Assembly: GCA_948567375.1 (NCBI GenBank)
Contig: OX419757.1
Span: 42,904,001-42,968,000 of the forward strand
Direction: 5' to 3'
Length of the DNA stretch: 64,000 bases
Source: Lunularia cruciata
Taxonomy: Eukaryota > Streptophyta > Marchantiopsida > Lunulariales > Lunulariaceae
Shown here: positions 9,599 to 20,084 of the stretch, one piece after another
Layout: each line of letters opens with the position of its first letter
Numbering within the stretch: position 1 is the first letter of the stretch
Notes under the pieces: generated by a model
The model's input: only the letters and a program-made list of their open reading frames with translations
Told to the model about the DNA's origin: nothing
The model's database searches: none
Position numbers and translations under genes: made by a program

Positions 9599-11750
9599 GG
9601 TTATGGGCCCACAATCACCACTGGGGTTGATAGGAGAGCTCAGAGAGATAGAGAAATTGGGGAAGACTAACTACAAAGCTTGGGCTTTGGATGTGAAGAC
9701 TATCTTAGACAGTTATGACTGTCTAGAGTTTGCATTAGAAGCTCATGATATAGATGAGCTAGAGGCGAACAAGGAGGAGAGAGTCAAGCACTCTACTACT
9801 AGGAGGTTTCTGCTGAGGGATATGGAAGAGCCAGCTAGAGACCTAGTAGATACTTATGTTTGGAGTTGGGACATTTGGGGAAAAATCAAGAACTATTACA
9901 CTGTTGAGAAGCAGGAGAGCTCCTACCGAGTCTGGTCTACAGTAAAGAACTGGAGATTGGAGGAAGGTGAAGATTTCATCTGTTATCTGTCAAAACTGCA
10001 GAAGCTTTTCAAGTGTATCAAGGAGGATGGGGTTGTACTTACAGAGAAGTATGAGATCAATCATCTCATAGATAGTCTTCCTTCAAGCTATGACTCTATC
10101 CTAGTAGCTCTGCAAGTTTTACCTGTTGAAACTGTCACATGGGATTCTGTGATACACAAATTGCTGGTGTTTAGCAGACAAAGGAAAGACAAAGGGCTGA
10201 AGTTATATGAGCAGGGAGCTGCTCTGTTCAGTGCTTCTTCTCAGTCAAGAAGAGTGCCAGATAGAAGAGTGAGCAAACCAGAGCAAACCAGAGTGAGTAA
10301 ATCTGGTAAAGGAGTTAGTAATGTTGATGACAGGACTTGTTATTTCTGTGATGAGAAAGGTCATATTGCACTCATATGTCCCAAGAGAGGACAAAGGAGA
10401 GAACGAGAGCTGAAGATGGTAGGCAAGAGACCTCAACCAGTAAAGGGACGAAAATCTGGGAGTTCAGCTTACAACTCAGAGGAGTGCCATGAGATAGTCA
10501 GCGATGAGGAGGGGTACTCAGCAGAAGAGCTGGATTGTGGAATGTTGGCAGAATCACAGTTGTCCTCAAACGGTTCTGGATGGTTCTTGGACTCAGGAGC
10601 CACCTCTCATATCTGTTATCAGAAGGAGCTGTTCTCAACTCTTCAACCTCTGAAGATTCCCAAGAGTGTTCGTTGTGGACCTGGGATTCTGAATCCAGTG
10701 TTAGGAACTGGCAAAGTTCCTATAGCCTTCATGGGATGTTCTGAAAAAGGCTATTTGGAAAATGTACTGTATGTTCCAGATTACACCAAGAACTTGATAT
10801 CAGTACATAGCCTCATGGAGCATGGTGTGGATGTTCTGTTTGAAAGCAACAGAAATCAATGTACTTTGAAGAAAGGAGAGCTGGTCCTTGGGTATGGTAC
10901 TGCCAAAGAGAAGTTGTTCAAGTTGATGGAAGCTGATGGTTCTGATTCTGCATTGGTAACAGAAAACAGAAATGATATCCATCTCTGGCATTTGAGGTTA
11001 GGGCACTTGTCAGTGCAAAACCTACTTGCTTTAGAGAAGGTAGTGGATGGGTTGAAACTAGATCCCAAAGGAAAACTCGAGTTCTGCATTGGGTGTGCAG
11101 AAGGTAAGGCACACAAGGCTCCTATTCCCAAGAAATCTTCATCTAGAGCTTCTGGTATTCTAGATGTCATACATTCTGATGTATGGGGATACATGACTGA
11201 GAAGTCATTGAGTGGAGCAGCCTACTATATTTCCTTTGTGGATGATTACAGTAGAAAGAGCTTTATCTATCTCATGAAAAGCAAGGATGAAGTGCTGCGA
11301 AAATTCCAGAAGTTTGTAGCCATGGCTGAGTTGCAGACTGGGAGGAAAGTCAAGCGATTGAGAACAGATGCAGGCAGAGAGTACAGGAATGAGGAATTCC
11401 TCTCTTTTCTGTCAGAAAAAGGAATCCTCCTTGACTGTACTGCAAGAGACAGTCCTGCACAGAATGGAGTTGCAGAAAGGTTGAATAGGACACTGGTGGA
11501 CAAAGCATTGGCAATGCTCCAACATGCCAAGCTGGAGAGAAAGTTTTGGGGTGCTGCAATTAGCACTGCAAATTTTCTTAGAAATATCAGTGGTACCACA
11601 GCATTGCAAGGAAGAACTCCTGAAGAATGCTGGAGTGGTAAGACACCTAATCTTTCAGCTTTGAAAGTTTTGGATGTCCTGCCTATGTTCATATCCCCAA
11701 GGAGCAGAGGAGGAAGTTCACAAAGAAGGCTGAGAGAATGCTTTTTGTAG
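9525..11750 (+). pseudogene. Element 2 Gag-protease-integrase (frameshifted at the end)
   Basis: The frame opens at ATG 9525 inside the 5' LTR; a second in-frame ATG at 9603 lies in the primer site. Gag runs to about 10300 with WALDVKTILD near its start. A zinc knuckle CYFCDEKGHIALIC is at about 10338, and the protease start WFLDSGATSHIC at about 10580. GAG-pre-integrase (HLWHLRLGHLS) is followed by CIGCAEGKAHKAP. Integrase core: SDVWGY, FVDDYSRK, RTDAGREY and NGVAERLN, so the D,D,E residues are visible. One missing base in a T run near 11670 shifts the frame, and it ends at 11750. The downstream frame overlaps and continues into RT. Confidence 0.9.
9599..9612 (+). other. Element 2 primer-binding site, complement of the tRNA-iMet anticodon arm
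   Basis: GGTTATGGGCCCAC starts at the first base after the LTR. From memory of plant initiator tRNA, whose anticodon arm reads GTGGGCCCATAACC, this is an exact 14-base complement. Drosophila copia and yeast Ty5 prime on such a cleaved half tRNA. No TGGTATCAGAGC-type site is present. The ATG at 9603-9605, in the gag frame, is the complement of the CAU anticodon. Confidence 0.85.
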
Positions 11751-12775
11751 GATATGAAGAGGGATTGAAAGGATATCTTCTGTACAATCCTAAGTCTGGA
11801 CAGATCATCAGAAGTAGAGATGTACTCTTTGATGAATTGAGGACTTGGAGTGAGAACAGTGATGAGCTGCAGAAGCAAGCTGATCAGTTTGATCAGCCTG
11901 ATCAATCTATCTTCCCAAGCTGCAGAGTCAGTTTTTCAGATCAATCATCAGAAGAGCAATCTCTACCTGAAGCTGATGGTTCACCAAAGGAGAGTCTGAA
12001 GGTTTACAAAAGAAGGCCTAAACAGACAGTGGTTTCTGATTCTGATACTACAGAAGGTGACTCCCACAAGCAGTGTGCAGATGCAGAATCTCTGAGTGAG
12101 ACTCCAGAGATGTCAAGAGAAGGCATGAATCTTCTGAGCACAGAACCAAGAAGATCACAGAAAGATAGAAAACCTATTGACAGACTTGGTCTTTTATCAG
12201 AAGAGATGTTAGATGAATCTTACATCTGTCATGAAGATTGTGATCCAGACACTTTACAGCAAGCTATGCTCAGACCAGATTCGAGTCAGTGGGAGTTGGC
12301 TATAGCTGAAGAGAAGAAGTCTCTTCAGACTAATGGTACATGGGTACTAGCTGATTTACCACCAGGTAGGAAAGCAATTGGCTGCAAATGGGTTTTCAGG
12401 GTCAAACGGGGAGCTGAGAATGAGATCCTGAAGTACAAAGCAAGACTTGTTGCAAAGGGCTTCAATCAGAAAGCATCAATAGATTATTCAGAAACTTTTG
12501 CACCAGTTGCCAGGTATGGATCTATTCGCATGCTTCTAGCTCTTGCAGCAGAGAGAGATTGGGAAGTGGAGCAGTTAGATGTGAAAACAGCCTTTCTCAA
12601 TGGAGATTTGAGAGAGACTATTTACATGGATGTTCCAGATGGATATACTGAAGGCAAAGGAAAAGTATGCTTGCTTAAGAAGGCTTTATATGGCCTTAAG
12701 CAAACTCCTAGAGCCTGGTATGAGAAACTGGACTCATACTTGGAGAGAGCAGGATTTCAAACGAGCAGATTCTGA
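11676..12775 (+). pseudogene. Element 2 integrase end and first half of reverse transcriptase
   Basis: Second frame after the break near 11670. It holds the integrase tail (RMLFVGYEEGLKGY), an acidic linker, then RT fingers and palm: CKWVFRVKRG, KARLVAKGFNQK, LDVKTAFLNGDL and KKALYGLKQTPRAWY. One added base in an A run near 12757 shifts it again, and it stops at 12775. Apart from these single-base breaks the sequence is well preserved. Confidence 0.88.
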
Positions 12776-13787
12776 CATGAGTGTGTATACTAGAGATGAT
12801 GTATACATAGCTGTATATGTAGATGATCTGTTACTGTTGGGGAACAGTGAATCTATCAAAGGAGTGATAGATTTCTTGTGCTCTGTTTTTGAGATGACTA
12901 TCCTTGGTCCTGTAAAACTCGTTTTGGGAATCAAAGTGAGCAGAGACAGAGAAGCAGGATGGATCCGGATCAGCCAACCACAGTATGTGAGATCCATACT
13001 AGCTAAGTATCAGATGACAGAGGCAAATCCTGTCTCTACACCTCTTGATCTGGGGTGGAAGCACAGCAGAATCATAGATGGGGAGGTGAATCTCTGTGAC
13101 AAAGTGTTGTATCAGAGTGCTCTTGGTTCTCTAATGTTTCTCATGGTCTGTACAAGACCAGATATATGCTATGCAGTGGGAGCACTAGCTAGATATACTA
13201 GCAACCATGCACAAGTACATTGGAAAGGTATAAAGAGAGTATTTAGGTACTTAAAGGGTACTCAAGATGCATTCTAGGAGTACAAAAGGCAAGGTAACAT
13301 ACTTGCTCCTACTCTTGAAGCATATACAGATGCTAGTTGGGGAGATGACACAGATAACAGCAGATCAACTAGTGGATATGTAGTTATGCTTAGTGGTGGA
13401 GCAATCAGTTGGCGTAGTAAACAGCAAACATCTGTTGCACTGTCTACTACTGAGGCAGAATTTATGGCTGCCTCAAATGCTACTCAAGAAGTCATCTGGA
13501 ACAGGAGACTTCTTAAGGAGTTGGGTTTTGAGCAGGAAAGTCCTACTACATTGTACTGTGACAATACAGGAAGTATAGCACTCAACAAAAATCCTGTACA
13601 TCACCCCAGGACTAAGCACATTGAGATTAGAAGAAGATTTGTAGAGGAGAAAGAAAAGGAGAATGTTGTGAAGTTAGTTTACTGTCCTACACAGGAGATG
13701 ACAGCAGATGTGTTTACAAAAGCATTACCTAAAGATAAATACATAAAATGTGTAGTAGAAATGGGAATAGTCCTAAACTCTCATTAA
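12760..13787 (+). pseudogene. Element 2 second half of reverse transcriptase and RNase H
   Basis: Third frame. Catalytic YVDD is at 12816-12827, followed by LGIKVSRD, YQSALGSLMFL and TRPDICYAV. A TAG at 13275-13277 interrupts it. RNase H follows with YTDASWGDD, STTEAEFMAA and CDNTGSIAL, then TADVFTKALP, ending TAA at 13785-13787, seven bases before the 3' LTR. Reverse transcription and RNA removal in virus-like particles would be its role. Confidence 0.9.
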
Positions 13788-13794
13788 GTGGGAA
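13784..13794 (+). other. Element 2 polypurine tract
   Basis: TTAAGTGGGAA immediately before the 3' LTR, overlapping the stop of the pol frame. Confidence 0.65.
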
Positions 13795-14245
13795 TGTTAA
13801 TTTAGTTAATCTCTAGTTTAGAGACTTCTCTTGATTTTAAAGTTTTGTTAGAATCCTCTAGAAACCCTGCCAAATGTCCTCTACTTAGGGTAAAGAGGGG
13901 CACAGCCCTAATTAGGGTTAAGCAAAGCAACCCCCTAGGGTTTGCTGAAGTGTATATAAGAGTGTTTTCTACTCCTGTTTCAATTAGTTCTTCAACAAGG
14001 GTGATTCCCAACACCTCTTCCTTGCATTTCGTGAAGTCTTGAGTTGCCTAACATCATCTCAGGATTGTCTTTTGATATCTCAGTATTAGAGGCTACTAGT
14101 GCTGCGTGAGAGAACCTACTTGATGCTTGTGAACTGTGATAGAAAGAGAGAGGTCTAGTATTGCAGTAGTGATGTATGATACATCAGAGATAAGAGGGAG
14201 TGATAGACCTTCCACTTCAAAGAGTAGGAAGTTTGGTTCTTATCA
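13795..14245 (+). repeat. Element 2 3' LTR
   Basis: A 451-bp copy of 9149-9598, followed by CACAA (14246-14250) and resumed Element 3 leader. The gag ATG of the 5' LTR is kept here too (about 14172), so readthrough into Element 3 leader is short and stops. Confidence 0.93.
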
Positions 14246-14416
14246 CACAAGAGTGTATCTGGATAGCAAGAAATACTTTTTGATCCTCTGAAGAGCGTTG
14301 TTCTCTTTGCCCTGGATTGTGGGAGAGCATTTCTCCAATATCCTCTTTGATCACAAAAGTTCAAAGTCTTTCTACTTTCTTCCCTCAGTGTTCACTTCCT
14401 ATACAAGAAGCTCATC

Positions 14417-15298
14417 ATGTCTCCTACTGCTGGTCCAAGTGGTGCTGCTGTTCATGCCGCCACTTCCGCTGCTTTGGCTGTTTCTTTCATTCGATTTGGT
14501 ACTACTTCCGTGAAGTTCAATGGATACTTCTTCCATTCCAGGAAGCACTGTTTCTCTCTCAAGTTGAAAGTACCATTAGCCTTCTCCAGCATTGATGGTA
14601 CTGAAGTCAAGCCCACTTCAGCAGCCGATCTATCTGATTGGGAGCACAAAAATAATGTTGCTCTAGAAACCTTATTTCAGCATTGGCTCCTGAGCACATT
14701 AGTGCTATGAGCCAACATACATTGGCAAGTGAGGCGTGGAAAGATTTGACCACCATGTGTGAAGGCACAGATGATGTCACTATAATGTATCTACTCGATA
14801 CACTAACGACAATGAAGATGTATGAAGGTGCTAGTGTTGCTAAACACATAGCAACCTTCCGTGGTCTACTTACCCAGTTAGCAGCTGTGAATAACCCCAT
14901 TAATGATCAGCAAGGTAAGCTCCACTTGATGAGATCAATGCCTTCTAGTTACAAGCATTTTCTGCAGTCACTCCAAAGCCAGAAAACCTTGAATCTTTCT
15001 GATCTTACTGCTCTTCTTCTTCAAGAAGAAATTAGCATGAAACATGAAGGTTTTGTGGAGCAAACAACTGCTCTAGCAGTTGCCCAGGGCTTCACATCTT
15101 CTGCCAGAAACTAGGGTCAACAAGGGGAAATGGAAGCCCGACTCTCAAGGAGGTTTCTTGGGACAGAATTCTATCAACAAACCTGGTCCAAATTCTTTCG
15201 TAGGACAGAATTCCTTCAGCTGACCTGGTCAGCACTCATTTTCTGGACCAAATTCGTTTCACAGGCCATCCGGTCAGAATTCTTTCTCCACACCTCTT
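14417..15298 (+). pseudogene. Element 3 Gag (frameshift and stops)
   Basis: ATG at 14417 opens an Ala-rich N-terminus like that of Element 1 Gag. A frameshift near 14680 moves the reading to the frame with SEAWKDLTTM and HLMRSMPSSYKHFLQSL. TAG at 15112-15114 and further shifts follow. Traces of the SGQNSF repeats persist to about 15295. The zinc-knuckle region is split off by the 1-kb insertion and has lost its first Cys pair. Confidence 0.85.
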
Positions 15299-15308
15299 GG
15301 AGTGGTAT

Positions 15309-16308
15309 TGGAGTTATGAGGACAGAAGCCGCTCGAAGAAGGAACTGGGGATCCAGAACTCATTAAATGCAAATGAATGTAGATGAAATGGCAATAAAAT
15401 GAAAGCAGAACTGACTGAGAAACATGCTAAAAGTAGATGAAATCTAGATCATAAAAGGCATGTATTGTCAAGTGACGCTCTTATATAACTACCAGTAGAG
15501 AAACTGTGCACCAATGTGTACAGACGAAACGAAGAATCATCTCATATCAAGAAATCTCGAAATAAGCGAATGAGAAACAATTGTAAACCAAACTGAATGA
15601 ATGGAGAACTAAATTGATTGAAACCAAACCCTGGATTTTGGGTATGAAAAAGTAGAGTGGAAATCTTTCTTAGAACGATTTCCACTCTGCTTTGTTTCCC
15701 CTGTTAGGGGAAGCAAATTAGAGTATGGGGTTAGGGGACTGGATGTAGAGAAATGAGGACAGAAGCCGTTCGATGAACAGGGGATCCAGAACTCATTGAT
15801 TTCAAATGCTATGCACGATATGTAATATAAACAAGAAAACGATCATCTGGTCGAATTAAAGCATGAGTAATTGTAAACTGGAAGCAATGAAATAGCAAAC
15901 ACTTACATCCTAGTTGCATGCATCGAATAAACAGAAACAGGACACATTGAATGAAATAAAGTCTCCAATGTCAGATGAGCAGAAGAAGAAATCTGGAAGA
16001 GAACTGAAACATACCTGGTGAAGACCTGAAAGCCAACCAAGATTAGTAAAGCAAAAGCAAAGAAATCAGATGAAATCTAAACAGGCAGTAGAAAAACACA
16101 CATCAGAAGCTAATAGAGGAAGATGAGACAGAAACCTGATGGAAAACGAAAGGAGAGGGAGATGGAAGGAGGAAGTTCGAAGAGAAAGTGGGCGTTGGAT
16201 TCTCTTTGTGATTAGGTATCGGCCATGTGCATTACGGTAAAAAATTTAGTCATATAGTAAGACAAAAACACATGCTATTTAAAGAGATCTGTGATTAACT
16301 ATCCTCCT
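15309..16308 (+). mobile_element. 1-kb R-type insertion in Element 3 gag, 11-bp flanking repeat
   Basis: The gag reading of Element 3 breaks off at 15298-15308 and resumes at 16308-16318 with the same TGGAGTGGTAT. Between them lie two R heads (about 15317 and 15753, each with GGGGATCCAGAACTCATT) and one R tail (about 16005, GAAACATACCTGGTG). An 11-bp duplication fits a Mutator-like or similar cut-and-paste event. I see no convincing terminal inverted repeat and no transposase, so it would be non-autonomous. Confidence 0.7.
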
Positions 16309-16318
16309 GGAGTGGTAT

Positions 16319-16921
16319 CTTCAAAACCTTCCATTATATGTCATCACATCAAAGATTGCCACCGTCGCGTTGCTGATACAAGGGAGAAAGGAATCAACAA
16401 TCGGTACCAGTCCAACTCTGCTGTGGTAGAGTTGGACTCCCAACTCTACTACAGAAGCTCACATTTCTTTGTACAACTTTGACGTTGTTCCAAATAGCAC
16501 TCAAGATCAACAGTGGTACATTGATACTGCAGCTTCTCAGCCCATGACACATGAGCACACCTGTTTCCTGGACTCTGAAGAATACTTACCACCTCAACGA
16601 GTTTACCTGGTCGATGGTTCCAACCTTGATATCCTAGGCCATGGAACCATTTCTGTCAAACTCACTTGTTCAGGAACTCCACACATTTTTGCGGATATTC
16701 TGCATGTTCCATTGCTGAATAAGAACCTCTATTCAGCACCTCAGCTAAGTAAATTGCATGGTTCCTTTCGTCTCAAGGAATCCAGCATTCTACTTTATGA
16801 TGATCTAGATAATCTGATAGCATCTTGTCCTAGATTGGATAATTTTGGGCTGCTGGGAGAGTCACTTCAGCCACCTCAAGCTACTTCGACCTCTACTCCA
16901 ACCAGCTCAACGTCACTTTAG
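16319..16921 (+). pseudogene. Element 3 knuckle remnant and protease
   Basis: A remnant of the zinc knuckle (CHHIKDC) is followed by a small local rearrangement at 16409-16449 made of CCAACTCT/AGAGTTGG copies. The protease start is WYIDTAASQPM, with the same DTAA variant as Element 1. The frame continues through LLNKNLYSAP to a TAG at 16919. It serves as the reference that reveals deletions in Element 1. Confidence 0.8.
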
Positions 16922-16959
16922 GCAAGTCCAGCATCTACTCAAACGACTGCCACATCTTC

Positions 16960-17640
16960 AGCCATTACATTACTCTGGCATCAACGACTAGGGCACATCA
17001 GCAAACATTGCCTCCAACTCCTACATGACAACAATCTGATTTGGATCACATCAATCCTAATACATTTCCTGTTTGCTTACCTTGCCTTCATTCCAAGCAA
17101 ACTCGAACTCCAATTCCTAAAGAAGATGCTACTAGAGCCAGCGTTCCACTGGCTATTGTTCACTCTGATGTTTGTGGCCCTCTTTCTCCTGCCACTTACA
17201 CTGGTTACAGGTACTACGTGACCTTTATAGATGACTATACAAGGTATGCATTCTTGTACCTGCTCCGGTCAAGCAAGAAGTTTTTACTCGCTTCCAGGAG
17301 TATGTCACCTATGCAGAAAGGCAACTTGATCGGAAGATTCGTGTGCTGAGTTCAGACAACGGTGGTGAATACAAATCTACCGCATTCCATCTTGTCTGTA
17401 AAGAAAGAGGTATCATGCGTCAGTTCAGCAATGCATACACTCCTCAGTAAAATGGAGTTGCAGAGCGCAAGAACCAAACCCTGATTGAAGCAGTTCTGGA
17501 CTCCCCAAGCCTTATTGGGGAGAGGCTTTACAAACTGCCAACTATCTGCAGAATCGGAGTCCCACCAAGGCCATTTCATCTGATGCTACCCCATTCCAAC
17601 ACTGGTTTGGTCATAAACCTAACCTCTCTCTACTTCGAGT
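16960..17640 (+). pseudogene. Element 3 integrase (frameshifts, internal deletion)
   Basis: GAG-pre-integrase RLGHISKHCLQLL, then CLPCLHSKQ, HSDVCGP and FIDDYTRYAF. The frame changes near 17320 and again after SSDNGGEY. A TAA replaces a CAA-type codon before NGVAERKN (about 17447), and about 40 bases are missing after it compared with Element 1. Confidence 0.8.
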
Positions 17641-19740
17641 TTTGGTTTGCATTGCCTATGCCCATGTCCCAACTTCCACTAGGTGTAAACTTGATTCTCA
17701 ATCGTACAAATGCATCTTTCTAAGCTATGATCAGGAAAGCAAGGCCTACAGACTACAGCGCATCTCTGATAGCAGTTTACTTTTGTCTAGAGATGTACAG
17801 TTCTTAGAAAATGCTCCTGCAGATCTAGCATGTTCTGTCAATCAAGAAGATCTTATCTATCCTTCCAGATTGCTCACTCCTTCCGCTTCTCCTCATTTAC
17901 CTCAATCAACTCCTTCCAGCATGACCACAGTTCCTGCAGTTCCTCTTGTCACTCCTCCTACCCTGCATTCTCCAGCACCCCCATTGTCTCCTACTTCTGG
18001 TCATCCCAACAGTTCCCTAGGATCTCCTGATATAATAGTCTATACTCGAAGGCCCAAAACTCATCTTCCTCCAGCCACAGTCCAAGAGCCTTCTCTCCAT
18101 TTACGCACCAGAGTTCCCCATCAAGTTCAAAAGTTAGATGCCATGTTGGAAGCAATGCAATCAGTGTGCATTCTACATCCGACCCCGACCATGCAACTTA
18201 TGAAGCTGCAATCCAAGGCCCTGATTCTTCTAAATGGCTTGAGGCTATTCACGATGAACTCCAATCTATGGAAACTAATCAAACGTGGGTCATCACCGAA
18301 TTACCACCAGGACACAAGGCAGTAACCTGTAAGTGGATTTTCAAGAAGAAGTATGCCGCTCATGGCCTGATTCAACTGTACGAAGCTAGACTAGTTGCTC
18401 GTGGCTTTCCTCAAATTCAAGGTGGTGACTATATTGAGACCTATTCTCCAGTTGTCAAGATGACTACTATTCCGTGCCGCTTGCTCTCTCAGCTCAACAT
18501 GACTTGGAAGTGCCTGCTCTTGATCTCAAAACAGGATTCCTCAATGGAATCTTGACAGAGAGCATCTATATGCACATTCCTCCTGGACTTCTAACACCTG
18601 CAGAGCACCAGCAGCAGCAAGCAAAGATACAAGGATCTATGGTTCTGCGACTCTTTAACTCTTTAAGGCTTTGTACAGCCTTAAACAATTTGCCCGCCAG
18701 TGGTAACAGAACTTCGGTCAGTTTTTCCTACATCTTGGTTTTCAGCGCTATGGTGCTGATACCAATCTGTACAGTTTTCAGTCTGGTCCTCATTATGTCA
18801 TCCTACCCCTCTACGTTGATGACTGCATACTTGCTAGTAATAGTTTTTCCCTTCTCTAATAGCTTTGAGATGAAAGATCTGGGAGAAATTAGTCATTGTC
18901 TTCAGCTACAAGTTCAAAGAGACAGAAGCCAAGGACAGATCAATATAAGTCTTTCTCAAGAAAGATACTTGAGAGAGATTCTGAATCGTTTTAACATGCA
19001 AGATTGTAAGCCTGTTTCCAATCCTGTAGAGTCAGGGACTAGATCGAGTCTTCAAGACTGTCCTAAAAATGATAGAGAGAGATTACATGAAAACTGTACC
19101 ATCTCAATCTGCAGTAGGTATAGTTTAATGTGGGTTATGGTTAGCACTAGGCCTGATCTGGCTTATGCTGTCCGTTCAGTTGCTAACACAAGGCACATCC
19201 TGGCCCTAACCACTGGCAAGCTGTGAAGAGAATTTTTCGTTACATTCAAGGGACACTTTCCAAGGGTCTCATCTACAACAGATCGAGCATTCCAACTCAT
19301 GGATACTCTGACTTAGATTGGGGAGGAGATCAAGATACAAGAATATCAACAGGAAGGTATTGTTTATCTTGTCTAACGCAGCTGTAAGTTGGTCAAGCAA
19401 AAGACAAACTTCATTGTCTTTATCCAGGACTGAAGATGAATATATGGCCTTGTCGAAAGCAGCAACTGAAGCAGTGTGGCTCAAGCAGTTACTAAGTGAC
19501 TTGGGTTTTCCTGATTTCACAATGAAGCTCTACTGCGACAGCAACAGTGGAATCGACATTGTCACACAAACGAAGCAGCATGAGAGAACTAAGCACATAG
19601 ATATTAGATTTCATTTTATCAGAGAAGAAGTTGAGGGTTTGAGGGAAAGCAGATCTCTGTTTCTCGTGTTGACAGGAATGACAATATTGCTGATATATTC
19701 AGTAGAGGCTTTACATGAAAAGTTCAGTCATGCACAATGA
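17641..19740 (+). pseudogene. Element 3 reverse transcriptase and RNase H (multiply broken)
   Basis: Reads in at least four frames. Recognisable pieces are CKWIFKKKY, ARLVARGFPQ, LDLKTGFLNG and a Tyr-Val-Asp-Asp codon string near 18814 that no longer matches the flanking frame. DLGEISHCLQLQV, STRPDLAYAV and the RNase H parts SSKRQTSLSLSRTEDEYMAL and CDSNSGIDIV follow. The ADIFTK end is decayed. The product would have been like Element 1 RT. Confidence 0.85.
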
Positions 19741-19774
19741 GTTCTGGACAGTAGATCTGTACAAAATGTTCATT

Positions 19775-20074
19775 AAGGTGGGGTGTTAGACCAGCATGAT
19801 AATGATCTCACTTGTACACAACTAGTGTGTTGGCTTAGTGAAGCATATTAACATACCTCCATTAGAACTTGTAACTATCATAACTATTATAACAGTCCTA
19901 TAAGATCTGTTAGTGCTAGTTAAGACCTGTTAAAATAGGCACTGGTTAGTGTCTATGTGTCAACCTTAATATTAGCACAGCCTTCAATCCACTTGATGAG
20001 TGCTCTGTATCTATATAATCCGGTACTTCGGGATTCTTTCAGGTTAATTGATTCATTCTACTCGTTTGCCTACA
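19775..20074 (+). repeat. Element 3 polypurine tract and 3' LTR
   Basis: AAGGTGGGG at 19775-19783 precedes the 291-bp LTR (19784-20074), which starts TGTTAGAC and ends CCTACA. TATATAAT is at 20012-20019. The host R repeat resumes right after it with GAGGATCCAGAACTCATT. Confidence 0.88.
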
Positions 20075-20084
20075 CTTTGTATGA

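Larger units (their letters stand above)
9149..14245 (+). mobile_element. Element 2: Copia retrotransposon with half-tRNA primer site, nested in Element 3
   Basis: LTRs at 9149-9598 and 13795-14245 run TGTTAATTTA...TTATCA and are about 97-98% identical by eye (roughly 11 substitutions and one indel). The CACAA target duplication is at 9144-9148 and 14246-14250. Leader sequence of Element 3 resumes exactly after it. The internal region has Copia order: gag, zinc knuckle, DSGA protease, integrase, RT, RNase H. Breaks are one base lost in a T run near 11670, one base gained in an A run near 12757, and a TAG at 13275. The protein family is distinct from Elements 1 and 3. Confidence 0.95.
8771..20074 (+). 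mobile_element. Element 3: old, interrupted Ty1/copia retrotransposon
   Basis: LTRs lie at 8771-9055 and 19784-20074, clearly related but much more diverged than those of Elements 1 and 2. The internal proteins resemble Element 1 throughout, with many frameshifts and deletions. It contains Element 2 nested in the untranslated leader (9149-14245) and a 1-kb insertion in gag (15309-16308). It lies inside an R repeat whose two halves flank it. Flanking 5-mers CTTCT and CTTTG do not match well, so the target duplication has decayed or the ends are a few bases off. Confidence 0.9.

Noticed and set aside
11267-11905. 212-codon minus-strand frame in Element 2
   Set aside because: Antisense shadow of integrase. 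It ignores the frameshift border and shows no domain.
14317-14595. Plus-strand frames before Element 3 gag
   Set aside because: Out-of-frame readings of the leader and the Ala-rich gag start.
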